From the NCBI GenBank assembly GCA_029582165.1, contig CM055874.1:45526269-45590268 (forward strand): 64,000 nt of DNA. Reading direction: 5' to 3'. This DNA is from Portulaca oleracea (Eukaryota; Streptophyta; Magnoliopsida; Caryophyllales; Portulacaceae). The position numbers and the translations under genes were made by a program. Positions 44,283 to 58,139 of the stretch are shown piece after piece. The notes below the pieces were generated by a model that saw only the letters and a list, made by a program, of their open reading frames with translations, was not told where the DNA came from and did not search any database. Each line of letters opens with the position of its first letter. The first letter of the stretch is position 1.

Positions 44283-44672
44283 ATTTTTTAAAAGTTGTAA
44301 TAACCATATCTTTATAATAATTTAAATATACTTCATTTAACTTTATGACTAATTTAGGTAAAATACAAGATGACATCAAAATATTTATCACTTTGCTTCT
44401 GAAAATAAATTGGTAGGTTATTTTTTTTTGGCAGAAAAGTAAAAAGATTTTGCATGGTTAGAGTTATTGACCATGTGCACCTCCTCAAATAACTTTCTTG
44501 TAAATACAAGATCACACCTGGATTACATTTTCAAATCAGAGGGACTGATTACTGTACTGTACTTTGCTTTTCATTCATTCTTTCATTTCTTTTACTTCCT
44601 GCACAAAGCATATCAGAATTGAATCACACTTTTTTTCTTTCATTCATTAAACCATTCTACTTCCTCCCTCCC
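44283..44672. other. Upstream region of the ABCB gene
   Basis: AT-rich, no ORF of note. Expected promoter region of the ABCB gene. No distinct regulatory motif other than the TATA box at 44673 was called. Confidence 0.4.
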
Positions 44673-44680
44673 TATATAAA
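44673..44680 (+). promoter_or_regulatory. TATA box of the ABCB gene
   Basis: TATATAAA in CCCTCCCTATATAAACCCTCC, 74-81 bases before the ATG, leaving room for a start site near 44705-44715. It is followed by a pyrimidine-rich patch and a (GA)n run that ends directly at the start codon (44729-44753). Position and match are good; no experiment. Confidence 0.7.
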
Positions 44681-44753
44681 CCCTCCCCAGCTAACCCCCT
44701 TCATATAACTCTCTTCCAAACACACCCAGAGAAAGAGAGAGAGAGAGAGAGAG

Positions 44754-47700
44754 ATGGGAAGAGAGAGAAAGAGTATTAATAAGGAGGAAGAAGATGAAAA
44801 TGGCAGTGGTAGTAGTATTAGTAGTAGAAAAGAGGAAATGCAGAAGGTGGCATTTTACAAGCTGTTTGGGTTCGCAGATAGTTTGGATGTGGTGTTGATG
44901 ACAGTAGGGAGTGTTGCTGCCATTGGAAACGGACTTGTGCAGCCATTGATGACATTGGTTTTAGGTCAGATTATAAATTCATTTGGACGCTCTGATTCAC
45001 ATAACGTGCTTCATCAGGTCTCCAAGGTACGTATAATAATACTCCCTTCGTTTTTATTTATCTGTCGCCTAGAAAATTGTGTTAAAAACTTTGACCGTTA
45101 ATATTTTAACTTGTATAATGATTCATTATACAAAGTTGATGTCATTAGATTCATAATGAAAAACACTATTAAAAAAGGATAATATTATATTATATTATAA
45201 AAGTTTTATATTAGAAATTATTGATTAAAGATTGACACTAAAAACTGTAAATGACAGATAAAAAAGAACGGAGGTAGTATCTCCCTACTTGGTATACTAA
45301 TTTGGATCACAATTAGTTCCATGCTGCGTTTTTCAATAATTCATCATCATACATAGTTTCACATAAAAAGATAAAGATTTTGGATACTAACATACTGAAT
45401 TTTTGGGATATTGGACAATAATATACTGAACTTTGACCTTGGACAATAATACACTATACGTACTTTGAAGGGTGTTGAACAATAATGCACCAAAACGATT
45501 CCGACAGTGGCTGACTCGGTGATAATCCTACGTAGCGGTGGAAGAGATGAATTAACCCAAAAATATTTAAGTTTATGACATGTCAGCTAATTCACGTATA
45601 AGCAAAGGGAATCAACTTTGAAAAGAGTAGACATAAAATCATATTTGTTTAAACGTGTTTTCACTGAGAGATTGTTGTTGTAATTGTATAAAATCACCTG
45701 TGCTTGAGTAAACTAGCTGACATGTCATAAATTTAGATATTATATATTTAGCCAATTTATTTTCTCGGTCTACCACGTAAGATCATCACCAATTGACCAC
45801 CGTCAAAATCGTTTCGCGTGCATTACTATCCAACACTCCTCAAAGTTCAGTGCATTATGAAAATCAAAGTTTAATGTATTATTGTCAAATACCCTAAAAA
45901 TTCAGTATATTAGCATCAAAAATTCTAAAAAATAAGTCTTTTTCATCTATTAAAATTTAAGGAAATGCACATATATTACTTACAATCAGAAAAGAAAAAT
46001 AAACAATAATGCAGCCTTTAGGATTGAGAAGGCTGTAAGAAACATAAAAATTAATGACATGCAGATATAAGATGATAAAATGTGACAGAGAGGAAGTCAA
46101 ATGAATAAAAAGTGATTTCAACTTTTGTAGAAGATCGCGTTGTCAACCATTAATTGTATAGTGAGTTGATTTGATTCCATCATTTGGGACTACTAATACA
46201 AAAGCTACAGGAGTCTTGGGACAAAATATCTTTATATGTTTTGGTCATATTATTAAAATCATATTATTAAATTGAAACAAAATGGTATGAGTAAATTAAA
46301 TTATGTAATTATAATATCACATAAAAATTGCATAAATTTATATTTTTATTTATTTTTTTATATTTAAAAAAACGTCTAGAATATGTCTTACGAATGAGAT
46401 TGATTTGATCAAGGTATCATTTGTGTTCATTAGCGTAGCCAATACATCCAAAACTTCTTATAGTTGATAACTACTCCTCCATTCCTCAAAATCTGTCACT
46501 TTGGCTAATTTTTTTTCATAATATCTATTACTTTACAATTTCAATATAATATTAATGACATTTTTCTAAATTTACATCTTACTTTTATCATTACCAATAC
46601 AAATATATAACAAAAATAGAAATTTATCTACTACTTTTATCATTTTCAATGCAATCATCATTTTCAATACTATTTTCTTAAAATCTTCCAAAAACTCAAA
46701 TGTGACAATTATTAAGGAAAATAGAGAGTAATACTTAATCTTATATAAATTAGTGTAACAAACCATAAGAAATACTAGGTTGGTAAAGGATAAGACACTT
46801 AAAAAGTGTCTTAAGTTAAGACACGTATCATCACCCTAAAAATACTAGAAACCTATTTTAGGAGGCTTTATGTATGCGTATATATATTTTTTTTTGATAA
46901 TTCATAGTTTAAAAAAGTTGATCAATAATGCAAAAACAGCAAATAATAACAGCCTAACAATAATAAGAGAAAAAATTTAACCAACAACAACATCACGACA
47001 TAGACAATAAAAAGAGAAACATAATTAATTCTTATTGCTTAGAAATTTCTTTTTTTCCTTAAGCAAGCAATTACTTTAAAAAAATACATAATATATACTA
47101 CTTTGAAAATGTTTATATTAACAATTTGATTCATAACTTACAATGCACAATCGACAAAATCAAGTCGGCAAATGCAATATCTATTTAATTTTTCTTTTTC
47201 AGAAAAAAATTAAATCCTTCTGCACATGAATCTTTTACATTTGCATTCTTCATGCCCCTTTTTTTAGCCAATGTTTTCCTTCACACTAATAATTGAAGGA
47301 GAAAAAGCTAGTATTTCTAGAACATTAATCTTAATATAAAATCTGAATTTCGTACCATATATGATTGGCATAAGTTTTAGAATAAGACCCATCTTAAATC
47401 CTGCATTTTAACAAGATTTATATATTTGTAAATTAAATTGAAAAAAAAATGATATGATTCACTTCTATAACTATAATACTACATATAAATAATATTAGAT
47501 TATAATTTTTGTCCATAACTTTTTTAATTTATGAAAAATTACCTAAATTATGTCTAATTAATGGAACTAGTTCGTCCAATTATGATGTTATTTGTAATCG
47601 ATGGCATAGCTAATGCATTTCAAGATTCTTGTCATTAACAATTAATAGTATCTATAAAAAAAAGTCAAAACTCCTAATTAATACTAATTTCATGAAAATA

Positions 47701-50700
47701 AGATATGTAAAGATTTATATGAATTGATTTTATCATAATTTTTTCATATATATATTTATGTTTTTCCCCTATTGAAACTACACATTTATAAAGAGATTAG
47801 GTTAGAGTATATAACTATTATTAGCGTTCAACTATCAACTTCTTAAACTTAAGGTCCTGAGATCTCTAACTTAATCTGACTCTAATATTACACAGAACCA
47901 TTTGAATCAAAAATTTAAATCAATAATTTCGTGATAATAATTATATATTCTAGTAACCTGCCTACTTAAAATTAAGGTCCGATTTCATAAGATACGAATC
48001 ACCAAGCTAGCTCTTGCTTTTAAAAAAGTATATATATTTCTTTGATACATGTAAGTACTATAATTGAGATATAAGACAAATGGTTAAGATAAAAAAAAAG
48101 TTGAGTTTGTGACTATCACTGTGCGTTGGTATTAAGTGGATGATGATTCCACTATTCTTAGATGAATCACAATGAGACCCGTCATTTTCCGATGTAGATA
48201 CTTGGACAAAAGGTTAGATAAAAAATTAATTAAGGTTGTGTAATACTCTCTCGGTTTACACTTTAAACAAATTTTAATCATTAATTACTCACAAATTACA
48301 ATGAGTTATAATATGAAATTGTCGTCATTAAAAATATACTTTATTAAAAATTACAATGTAGGTAATCTTATATTATAACTCATTGCAATTTATAATTAAT
48401 TAATATTCAAAATTTAGTTAAAATATCAATTAATATGGAACGAAGATGGAATAATGTTTAGAAGGGTATATGATATTAACTACAACATTTAAATATATAA
48501 ATACTACCTCCGTCCCAAATTGTTTGTCCATCTATCTAACTCCCTTGTCCCAAAATGTTTGTCCATTTTATAATTCCAATGATTGTAATTTCTATTATAC
48601 CCCTAATAAATACTCTTTTGTTTCTTTTTTATTTGTTTTCACATGAGAAAAGTAAGGGCAATTTTGGTACATTACACATTTTTCACCCCATTTCCCATAA
48701 TTATTGGACTTTTAAATATAATTGGATGAACAAACAATATGGGACGGAGGTAGTATTTAAGTATATTGTAATTGTTAATAAGAAATTTTACTCTCACCCG
48801 CATCACTTATTAAACATATAAATTTTTAAATAGATATATTACCAAAAATTTTTGTAGGAGTATGATAGATAAAATAACTTTATCCACATCCCATTATCAT
48901 CAGTCATGGTCGTCTGAGTGAGACTAATCACATGACTTAAAAGCATTAACTAAAATAGTAAAAAGCTAATAAACCCAATAATAGATAAAACTTCTTTTCC
49001 TTCCTTCTTTCTTTAATGCATAAAAATGCTTAAAAGTAAATAGTGAAAAGCTAACCAACTTTTTTTTGAGTGGAAAATTAGATAATAAAAGTTTTTATTC
49101 AGACAATTTGATAATAATAATATCTGTTTTATAACGTACGATGCTATTTTAATAGATTACGACAAGCACTATTTTGAATGATTGAATATATAATTATCCG
49201 ATTAAAAAAATAAAATAGGGGGTAAAAGAAGGAAAAGGGAAGGAAATACTTTACTTTCATTTAACTCCGTTTTCTTAACATTTAAAATGATAAGGAAAGA
49301 GGTGAAAAAGAAGAATTTTAGTACTTTTCCTTTTTCTCGCTAGTTAATAATTATAAGATTAATTAACCGTAATTATTTCTTTTCCTCCCCTCGGCTTCTC
49401 TAAATTGAATCCAAAGAATTGTTCATCGACAATAATAAAGAACAATTATTTGCGACTCAAATAACTACACTGAGATATCTACTTTTACCGCACATGACCT
49501 AAGTATTCAAGGTGAACTCACAATCATACTTATTAAAATCTCGATTTGGATCTACGATTTTACGATCCAAAAACCCTTCATTTATCAACCTCAAATTAGA
49601 ATACTAAAGTAGTCAGGAATTTACGATCTTAGTTTAGTTTGAAAATGATGTGTTAAGATTACAATACCATTCTACAATTACGATCCGATACACGATCCTA
49701 CATGAACTCGATAATGGTGCATATCATTATCTTTAAATTTTTTTATAGTAATATAAATTTTGTATTCAAATTATCCACTGAAATACAATTTAACGTATTA
49801 GTTCATTTTGTGAATATCATATCATATCATATCATATATATATATATATATATATTTCTGGATACAAAGGGTGAAGATCGAAATATGTTGATTTTAATGA
49901 GGGCATTTTGAGAAACTTATAATTGATTTTATTTAATTTTTAAAAAAAATCATGTAATGTATATTAATGAGTGTATTAATGTGTATGTTTGCATTGATGA
50001 TTCTTTTTTCTTTTCCTTTTTTTTTATGCACAATTCTTCTTTCTTTATTCTTTTAAATAAGAGAACTATTCTTTTCATTTTTCATTATTACTTTTTTTTA
50101 TTCTTTTAAATATAATCTTAGTAATATTTTTAACAATATGTATGATTCACTTGGTACTAGTTTGTTAATATTTTGACTATTTTAGAACCTTTTTGTTGCT
50201 ATTGGACTAATGTATTAGAATCTTACGATCCTTTATCTGATTCTACAATTTCGATTCTAACTGTCCCTTTAATTCTAACTAAGATTCCGATTTTAACAAT
50301 CTTATTCATGGAATTAGCCAAAAATCTTCTCACTTAAAACTTTTCAACAGTTGGTATGACGTCAATTTATTGGTGAAGTTGGGACTCTATAGTATTACTA
50401 GAGATAAAAGTTGGTTGAAGTCCTTATAAATATTATAGTTAATTCTCTTGGTGCTTTTGAATGCACTTGATGATACCAAGTCATGCTGCTTTTCATCGCT
50501 TAATTACCATTAGCAGCACAGATTATCCACTAAAACCTATGTCGGAGTCACTTAGTCATCATCTAAAGTTGACGATAAACCACCATTGACACAACTAGCT
50601 AGTTGGTAATGCTGCATGATACATCGAACCACTTTTTACAAGAAGAGATCCCAACTTAAGTCAGTCATCTAATGATGTTTTATTTTATTTTTGGTTAAAA

Positions 50701-53700
50701 AAGTAGATCATTCTCATTCTTCCCTTTTCTCTTATAATTCAATTCTATCGTTCACTATCCTAAGTCAATGAACTAATGAACAACGTGCATCTTGAAGGGT
50801 GCACCTTTAAACTGCTGTATAGTTTTTAGAATAAGGGCTTGTTTTTTAGGACATTTATCAACTTACATCTACACCAACCTGCACTTCCATGTATATAACA
50901 ATAGGGTAACTTGCACGATTATGCACCAACCTACGTACATCAATTTACACCAATTTGTCTCAACATACAAATTAAACTACACTTTTCCAGATGCGCTAAA
51001 GAACATGCCTTAAGCATCCATAAATTTGGATAGTTAAATTTTTTTAATTTTTTTTTTAGTGGTATCTAGTCCAAGACATTAGGTCGCTATCTAAGGACAA
51101 CCCAGTGTTTCTACTGCGGACAATGGTGAAGGGATACCAACGCCTAATACATGAAATCAACCTTTCATAGCAAATCGCAAACATTCCTTTAAAAACGAAT
51201 GCTCCATCCAAGTATTGAATTCGAGTGGAGAATGTGAGTAATAGATTAAAGCAAAATATCTTATTAATTAAATCAGTTTTAAAATCTCAGATTAATTGGA
51301 ATCGGTCTTTCCACATATGATCCACCTTATCATTGCCCTTTTGGGAACTTAAGATAAGAAAAAGAGGAGAAAAGGAAACAGGAAATGACCCATCTTCTCG
51401 TACTAATAGTTGTCTACTTGGATGCGTTTTGATGATAATAGCACGTCCGGAAACTCTATGAATAAGTGGCCGACATAAGAATAAGGGGAAACTATATATA
51501 GTGGGTGGGAAAAATTTAAATCTAAAGTTTATAGTCACCAAGATTTTTTTTATTGCTTTTTGACCTTACCACATAACTTGGCGTTAATTAAACAAATAAG
51601 GATAATACAGTAAACTTGATTTCAGTGCTTGCCTATGTTGTTCCCATCTATAGTACAGTGATAAAGAAATTTTGGTGTGCCCCTTTGCTAATCACTCGGT
51701 ACAACAATGTCAAAACGAAAGAGTATATGTTGTTTTCCTTTTCAGGTATCGTCTGGTAAGAAATTTAGGAAAAAATTTCTCATGAGAAGTTTTCTATAGA
51801 AAAAAATTTCCTCAATAAATAATATCTTACAATGTTGATTTACAACTTAAAATCCTTGTAAATAGGTAAAAAAAATTTCACAATGTTTGGCTCACTTTGT
51901 AACTTTCTTAAAAAAAGTTTTTAAAATGTCCTATTACCCTTATTTATTTATATTCATTCCTCCATTTTTTATTTGCAAAATTAGCAGGAGTATCTTTGAA
52001 ATTTTCTCTTCATCAAATTTTCCAACAAGTTCTATACAATTTCCCCTAACCCCAAGCCTAAAATTTTGGCTAAGGTAAAGTGAAAAATTATGGACCGACT
52101 GGAAAGATTTTGCCCAAGGCCTAAATATAACTACCGACACATGAAAAAGTTTGATCAACTTGAAAAGTTAACTAATTTCTTAAAGATTTTCCATCAACCA
52201 AACGCTGTCTTAGCAAAGTATGTCATACTGTAAAGATTGTCTAGTCTTGGTGGATACTAGATACTCATGCGCCAAAGGTACACAGGTGTTTTATCCTGTA
52301 TTTTTTTGGTTAAAGTCCTAATTTTTTTGTTGTATGTATATGAATATATTGTCAGCTAGTTGGGAAAGGAAAGAAAAAAAGGAAAAAGCAACTAACATTT
52401 TGCTGGTGTTTCCCTTTTGTGATTGCAGATGTCTCTGACATTTGTGTATTTGGCTCTCTACTCTGGCACTGTTTGCTTCCTACGTGAGCAATATTTCTTC
52501 CCTTCTCATTCACTCCTTTCATGCACATTTTTTCTTTACATAAAACATCCGAGTTACTGATGCATACCTCTCAAAGTTTGAGTAAATTTGTTTTTGCATA
52601 TCTTTCTACAGAGGTAACATGTTGGATTGTCACTGGAGAGAGGCAATCAGCACGTATTCGAAGCCTTTATCTAAAGACGATCTTAAGACAAGACATTGCA
52701 TTTTTCGACACTGAAACAAAAACAGGAGAGATCATTGGTAGGATGTCAGGGGACACTGTCCTCATTCAGGATGCCATGGGTGAAAAGGTTCATTTTTGCA
52801 CATTTTCTATTTTGCTTTCGAAAGGAAAAATAAGTGTTTTCCGCTTTGCGTATGAAAGGATTCTCAGCAAGCTCTATTTGATGGATGTTTGTGGTAGGTT
52901 GGCAAGTTTATACAACTAATGGCAACCTTTGTTGGGGGTTTTGCTATAGCTTTTATAAGAGGCTGGCTTTTAGCATTGGTGTTGCTATCATGCATCCCTT
53001 TGCTTGTTATTTCTGGTGGGGTTATGGCATTGCTGATGATGAAGATGTCTAGCCGTGTCCAAATGGCTTATGCCGAGGCAGGAACCATTGTGGAGCAGAC
53101 TGTTAGTGCTATCAGGACAGTAAGTTTCTAACCCCTAACGAAAAGTTTTATTTCCAATCATGTCAAAGAAATCAATGACAAATTTGGTTCAGTAAAGTTT
53201 GGTTCTGTCTGCTGCAGTTCTAGGCCACTTTCGCAAAGTCACCTTTGATCATTCTTTCTTGTGTATGTGTTCAAGGTTGCATCATTTACAGGAGAAAAGG
53301 ATGCAGTAAGAAAATATGACAGCAAAATCAAGCTTGCCTATAGAGCAGCCATTACACAATGGATTGCCACAGGGCTGGGGCTTGGGACAGTGCTCTTCAT
53401 AGTATTCGGAACCTATGGACTTGCTGTGTGGTATGGGGCTAGACTAATTATAACAAAAAACTACAACGGCGGGCAAGTCATAAATGTCATCATGGCAATG
53501 ATGACTGGCGGAATGTAAGCTTTCCCTTTACTTTCAGTACTCGAGCATTTGTTTAAGAAGCGAATGACTCGATTTCGATTATATTCTATAAACAGGTCAC
53601 TTGGACAAACATCTCCGTGTCTGAATGCATTTTCAGCTGGCCAAGCAGCAGCATACAAGATGTTTCAAGTGATAAAGAGGATACCGAAAATTGATGCTTC

Positions 53701-56700
53701 GAGCACTGAGGGGATGGTGTTGGGTGATCTAAGGGGTGAAATTGAGCTAAAAGATGTGCATTTTAGGTACCCAGCAAGGCCAGAAGTGCAGATATTTGCA
53801 GGAGTTTCTTTGCACATCCCAAGTGGCACAACTGCCGCCTTAGTCGGACAGAGTGGGAGTGGAAAATCCACAGTGATTAGCCTTCTTGAGAGATTCTATG
53901 ATCCTGACTCTGGGGAAGTTCTTATTGACGGTGTCGATTTGAAGAAATTGCAGTTAAATTGGATAAGGCAAAAGATTGGATTGGTGAGTCAGGAACCTAT
54001 CCTCTTTACTACAACCATAAGGGATAATATAGCATATGGAAAAGATGGTGCTACTGAAGAGGAAATCAGGACCGCTATTCAGCTTGCTAATGCTGCCAAA
54101 TTCATTGATAAGCTTCCAAAGGTAAAATGAAAAAACAACTCAAAATGGCTTGAGCTACAGATAAAATGAGACATAACATAAAAATGTAGAGTATAGGCGG
54201 AAAATGAACCTGATCCAATGGTATAATCTATGTAGGGGCTGGATACGATGGTAGGGGAACATGGAACTCAACTTTCAGGTGGTCAAAAGCAAAGAATAGC
54301 TATTGCTAGAGCAATTCTCAAAAACCCAAGAATTCTCCTCCTTGATGAGGCAACAAGTGCGTTAGATGCTGAGTCTGAACGCATTGTGCAAGACGCGCTT
54401 GACAGAATCATGACAAACCGGACTACTGTCATCGTTGCACATCGATTGACAACCATCCAGAATTCTGATATGATAGCAGTAGTTCATCAAGGGAAGATAG
54501 TAGAGAAAGGTATGATATTTTTCGAATCTTTGCTTATCCTTTGTCCCTTTCTTTCTCAGCATTGAACTTGTTGACCAATGTCATGTACTATATCAGGCTC
54601 TCATGAGGAGCTGATCAAGGACCCCGAAGGGGCTTACTCTCAACTGGTGAGACTTCAACAAGGGTCTAACAGAAAGGAAGCTACCCTTTTGGATCCCAAC
54701 ATTGGTGTTATGAGCAGATCAATAAGCCAAAGATCATCCATGAGCAGGTCATTAAGCCACAGATCAACAATGAGGAGGTCAGCAAGTAGAGGTTCTTCGA
54801 GTGGCAGACGTACCATTTCTTTCAGCTTCAGCTTTCCTGGTCCAATCAACATTCATGAGATAGATGAAGCAGATGATGACGACAATGGGAATGATTTCAC
54901 GAATGAAAACAAACTCAACGACAAAGAAGAAGAGGAAAAACTTCGAAATGTTTCATTGAGACGTTTAGCATACTTGAATAAGCCAGAATTGCCAATCATG
55001 CTGGTAGGAGCCCTAGGTGCATCATTACATGGCATCATGTTTCCTCTATTCGGCTTCTTGTTATCCTCCGCCATCAGAATCTTCTATGAACCACACCATT
55101 TGCTCCGAAAGGAGTCAAAGTATTGGGCACTTATTTATGCCTCTATAGGCTTATCTACTTTTATAGCCATACCGGTCCAAAATTTCTTCTTTGGAATGGC
55201 AGCAGGGAAACTGATTCGAAGGATTCGTTTAATGACCTTTGAAAAGGTTGTACACCAAGAAATTAGATGGTTTGATGAACCTGCTAATTCAAGGTACGCC
55301 TTTTTTTTTATCCCGATTTTTTGATATGTCAAGTTGAACAAAAGAGTCCCTAATATGAAGATGTTCAGTAATTTGACTGTTGCAATCACAATTTATTGCC
55401 AGTGGAGCAATTGGTGCGCGGTTAGCAACAGACGCTGCAAATATTAGGGGACTTGTAGGAGATCAACTGTCACTAATTGTGCAGAACATAGCAACAGTAA
55501 CTGCAGGTCTTGTGATAGCTTTCACAGCTAATTGGATGTTAGCTTTCATCGTTCTGGTTGTGCTTCCGCTGATATTTATGCAAGGATACCTTCAAACCAA
55601 GTTCATGAAGGGGTTCAGTGCAGATGCTAAGGTTACATTGAACAACTTGTCCTTCATTCGACTAAATATTCTTTTCATGTTGTTTAGTCATGTGAAAGGC
55701 ATTTTTTCATTTTCTTTCGCAGCTGATGTATGAAGAAGCAAGTCAGGTTGCCAGTGATGCAGTTGGAAGCATCAGAACAGTTGCATCCTTTTGCGCAGAG
55801 AAAAAAGTGACCGATTTTTATGAAAAGAAATGTGAAGCTCCTGTAAAACATGGAGCTCGTATGGGTATCATAAGTGGTCTGGGTTTTGGATTTTCGTTCC
55901 TTGCCCTTTACTTGACAAATGCATTTTGTTACTATATTGGGGCCATACTAATCCACCATGGGAAAGCTACATTCCCAGAAGTATTCAAGGTAGATGTCTT
56001 AGCCTCAGAAACTGGATCATTTGAGTCGGTTCAGTTCAGATTTGTATGCTTAGCATCCCTGTGGTTCGTTTCCATGTTTCATTACCCAAATCTTGTGCGC
56101 GCTGTAGGTTTTCTTCGCACTGTCAACTTCAGCGATAGGTCTATCCCAAAGCAGCAGCATGGCCATGGACAGGAACAAGGCTAAGGACTCAGCAGCATCA
56201 ATATTCAAGATTCTCGACAGCAAACCCAGCATTGATTCAAGTAGTAATGAGGGCATCACTCTGGAATCAGTGAAGGGTGATATCGAATTCCGTCATGTCA
56301 GCTTCAAGTACCCAACTAGACCAGACATCCAAATCTTCAGAGACCTAAACCTGTTCATCCCATCTAACAAGGTACACACCATACCCACTTCTGCTAAATC
56401 ATAATGTTATTGTTCTGTTCTGACTTCTGATATGAAATGCTAAAATGTTACAGACTGTGGCCCTAGTAGGAGAAAGTGGCAGCGGAAAATCGACAGTGAT
56501 CAGCATGATTGAGAGGTTCTACGAACCCGACAAAGGTCAAATACTCCTCGACAGAGTCGAAATCACGAAGCTGAACCTAAGTTGGCTAAGACAGCAAATG
56601 GGTCTAGTGAGCCAAGAACCCATACTATTCAACGACACAATCCGATCCAACATAGCATACGGAAAACAAGGCGACGCGAGTGAGAACGAGATCATAGACG

Positions 56701-57101
56701 CAGCCAAATCCGCAAACGCGCACAACTTCATCTCAGCACTTCCTCAAGGGTACGAAACCACGGTAGGAGAAAGAGGCACACAGCTATCCGGCGGGCAGAA
56801 GCAGAGGATAGCCATTGCCAGGGCCATCCTTAAGAACCCCAGGATACTTCTGCTAGACGAGGCGACAAGTGCACTTGATGCTGAGTCTGAACGCATCGTG
56901 CAGGATGCACTGGACACTGTCATGGTGGACAGGACAACCGTGGTTGTTGCTCACAGGCTGACAACCATCACCAAGGCGGACGTCATTGTTGTTGTCAAGA
57001 ATGGGGTGGTTGCTGAGAAGGGAAACCATCATGAGCTGATGCGGATACAGGGTGGAGCTTATGCTTCACTCCTTGCTCTTCATTCTAGTGCCTCCAAGTA
57101 A
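44754..57101 (+). CDS. Full-size ABCB (MDR/P-glycoprotein) transporter, ABCB4/11/21-like
   Basis: ATP-driven plasma-membrane exporter/importer. Clade members in Arabidopsis move auxin, and other plants' relatives move alkaloids; the substrate here is unknown. Exons: 44754-45026, 52429-52483, 52612-52787, 52898-53119, 53276-53514, 53596-54121, 54236-54509, 54597-55293, 55403-55631, 55723-55989, 56108-56371, 56454-57101. They sum to 3870 nt, 1289 residues, in frame, all GT-AG. The order is TMD1-NBD1-linker-TMD2-NBD2. Walker [10 protein letters not shown] (residue about 406) and GESGSGKST (about 1080), LSGGQ at about 510 and 1185, [12 protein letters not shown] twice. The Ser/Arg-rich linker repeats [13 protein letters not shown] units. 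The N-terminus is short, acidic and Ser-rich. Intron 1 is 7.4 kb. No lesion seen. Confidence 0.95.
45042..45279. mobile_element. Stowaway-like MITE
   Basis: CTCCCTTCGTTTTTATTTATCTGTC at the left, GACAGATAAAAAAGAACGGAG at the right, TA at both edges. About 240 bp, no ORF. Confidence 0.75.
45371..45930. mobile_element. Foldback element in ABCB intron 1
   Basis: TTTGGATACTAACATACTGAA...TGGACAATAATATACTGAACTTTG at the left is inverted at the right (CAAAGTTTAATGTATTATTGTC...TTCAGTATATTAGCATCAAAA). Inner pairs such as GACATGTCAGCTA / TAGCTGACATGTC confirm arms of over 200 bp. Confidence 0.75.
46471..46730. mobile_element. Stowaway-like MITE, diverged
   Basis: CTCCTCCATTCCTCAAAATCTGTCAC at the left, TGTGACAATTATTAAGGAAAAT.GAGAG at the right. 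The terminal match is imperfect. Confidence 0.5.
48508..48753. mobile_element. Stowaway-like MITE
   Basis: CCTCCGTCCCAAATTGTTTG and the inverted CAAACAATATGGGACGGAGG flank a stretch in which the word TGTCCCAAAATGTTTGTCCAT is also repeated near the left end. TA-rich edges. No ORF. Confidence 0.75.
51745..52210. mobile_element. TIR-type MITE-like element
   Basis: GTCTGGTAAGAAATTTAGGAAAA at the left and TTTCTTAAAGATTTTCCATCAACCAAACGC at the right are imperfect inverted ends. Interior rich in paired TTTTC/GAAAA words, similar in style to the element at 1450. Boundaries approximate. Confidence 0.4.
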
Positions 57102-57840
57102 ACTCAACAATCAATTTGTACCTTTAGAGTTTTGTAGAGCAGTGAAAGGTAGATTTGTGTCTAGATGTGTGAAATAACTGTCTGTTTGTAATAAACATAT
57201 TACTCCTATAATGCTAATTACATAGTTATTTATATTATATGTTTGTAATAAACATATAATATAAAGGTATAATTGTGTCTAGATGTTTGAAATCATACTC
57301 TTGCTAAAAGTTCGGATTTTTTTAGGGAAATAGAAGAGCAATGGTAGAGAAGAAGCACAAGGAAGAAGATGGAGAGAGAGAATGGAGGGAAACGGGTGAT
57401 TCGAGAGAGGTTGGTTGAACCTGAATTCATTGAGACGGAGGTTGGTTGGTTAAGTAGATTTGACCAGTGAATACAAGGTTGATGTTCCGAGAGAGGGAGA
57501 GATATAGCTATAGCGACCTATGTAGTTATGCGTGTGTAATGTGGTGTCGGAATCGACCTAGTTGACCCAGTGGGTCGATGAGTCAATTGGTTGGATCGGT
57601 TTGATCCAGTTATTGATTGAACTGGTCAAGCCCGGTAAGATCCAATTTTGGATAAAAATTTATCCTTTATTTCCCTAATGCATGAACATTATCACACAAC
57701 ACTATGAGTAACAAAAATCATGTTTTGCTTTCATCCAATGGACAATAGGGTTTATCCTGTCCAACATTCAACACGAACATCACTTTTAATTGCATCTTTG
57801 TTAACTACTCCCTCCATTTTTTCTATCCATTGCACAAATT
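57102..57840. other. ABCB 3' flank and intergenic DNA
   Basis: AATAAA at 57190-57195, about 90 bases after the stop, is a plausible poly(A) signal. A GTTTGTAATAAACATA stretch recurs at about 57241. Beyond this the DNA has GGTT-rich low-complexity sequence near 57540-57640 and no gene. Confidence 0.5.
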
Positions 57841-58139
57841 TTCATTCAAAAAGATGGAGAAGATCAATGACTACCAGGTAGAAGCGTTCCTGCAAGGGAA
57901 ACGGACGATTCGCTTCAACGGCCGCACGATAAGTCGCCTCCTTGTCAAACCCAAGACACAAGCTTTGATAATTGGTCCGTAGTGGGCGAGGACAATTGAG
58001 CGAAGGGCAAGTAATACTATTGTTCATGGTGAAGGAGATCGAAGGTGCAAACTCTCTGTTCAAACAATCCAAGGGAAAATGTGAAGGAACAGCTCCATCG
58101 CACTACTATATATAAAGAGGATAGAGGACGATCAACTTC

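Larger units (their letters stand above)
45027..52428. other. First intron of the ABCB gene, 7.4 kb, repeat-filled
   Basis: Donor AAG|GTACGT at 45026/45027, acceptor TTGCAG|ATG at 52428/52429. The other ten measurable introns are 75-156 bp, so this one is exceptional. AT-rich; holds Stowaway-like MITEs (45042-45279, 46471-46730, 48508-48753), a foldback element (45371-45930), an (AT)n run near 49810-49855 and a TIR-type element near 51745-52210. I saw no host gene on either strand. Confidence 0.85.

Noticed and set aside
57842..58072. 76-codon minus-strand ORF
   Set aside because: No recognisable family; probably part of a degraded retroelement flank.
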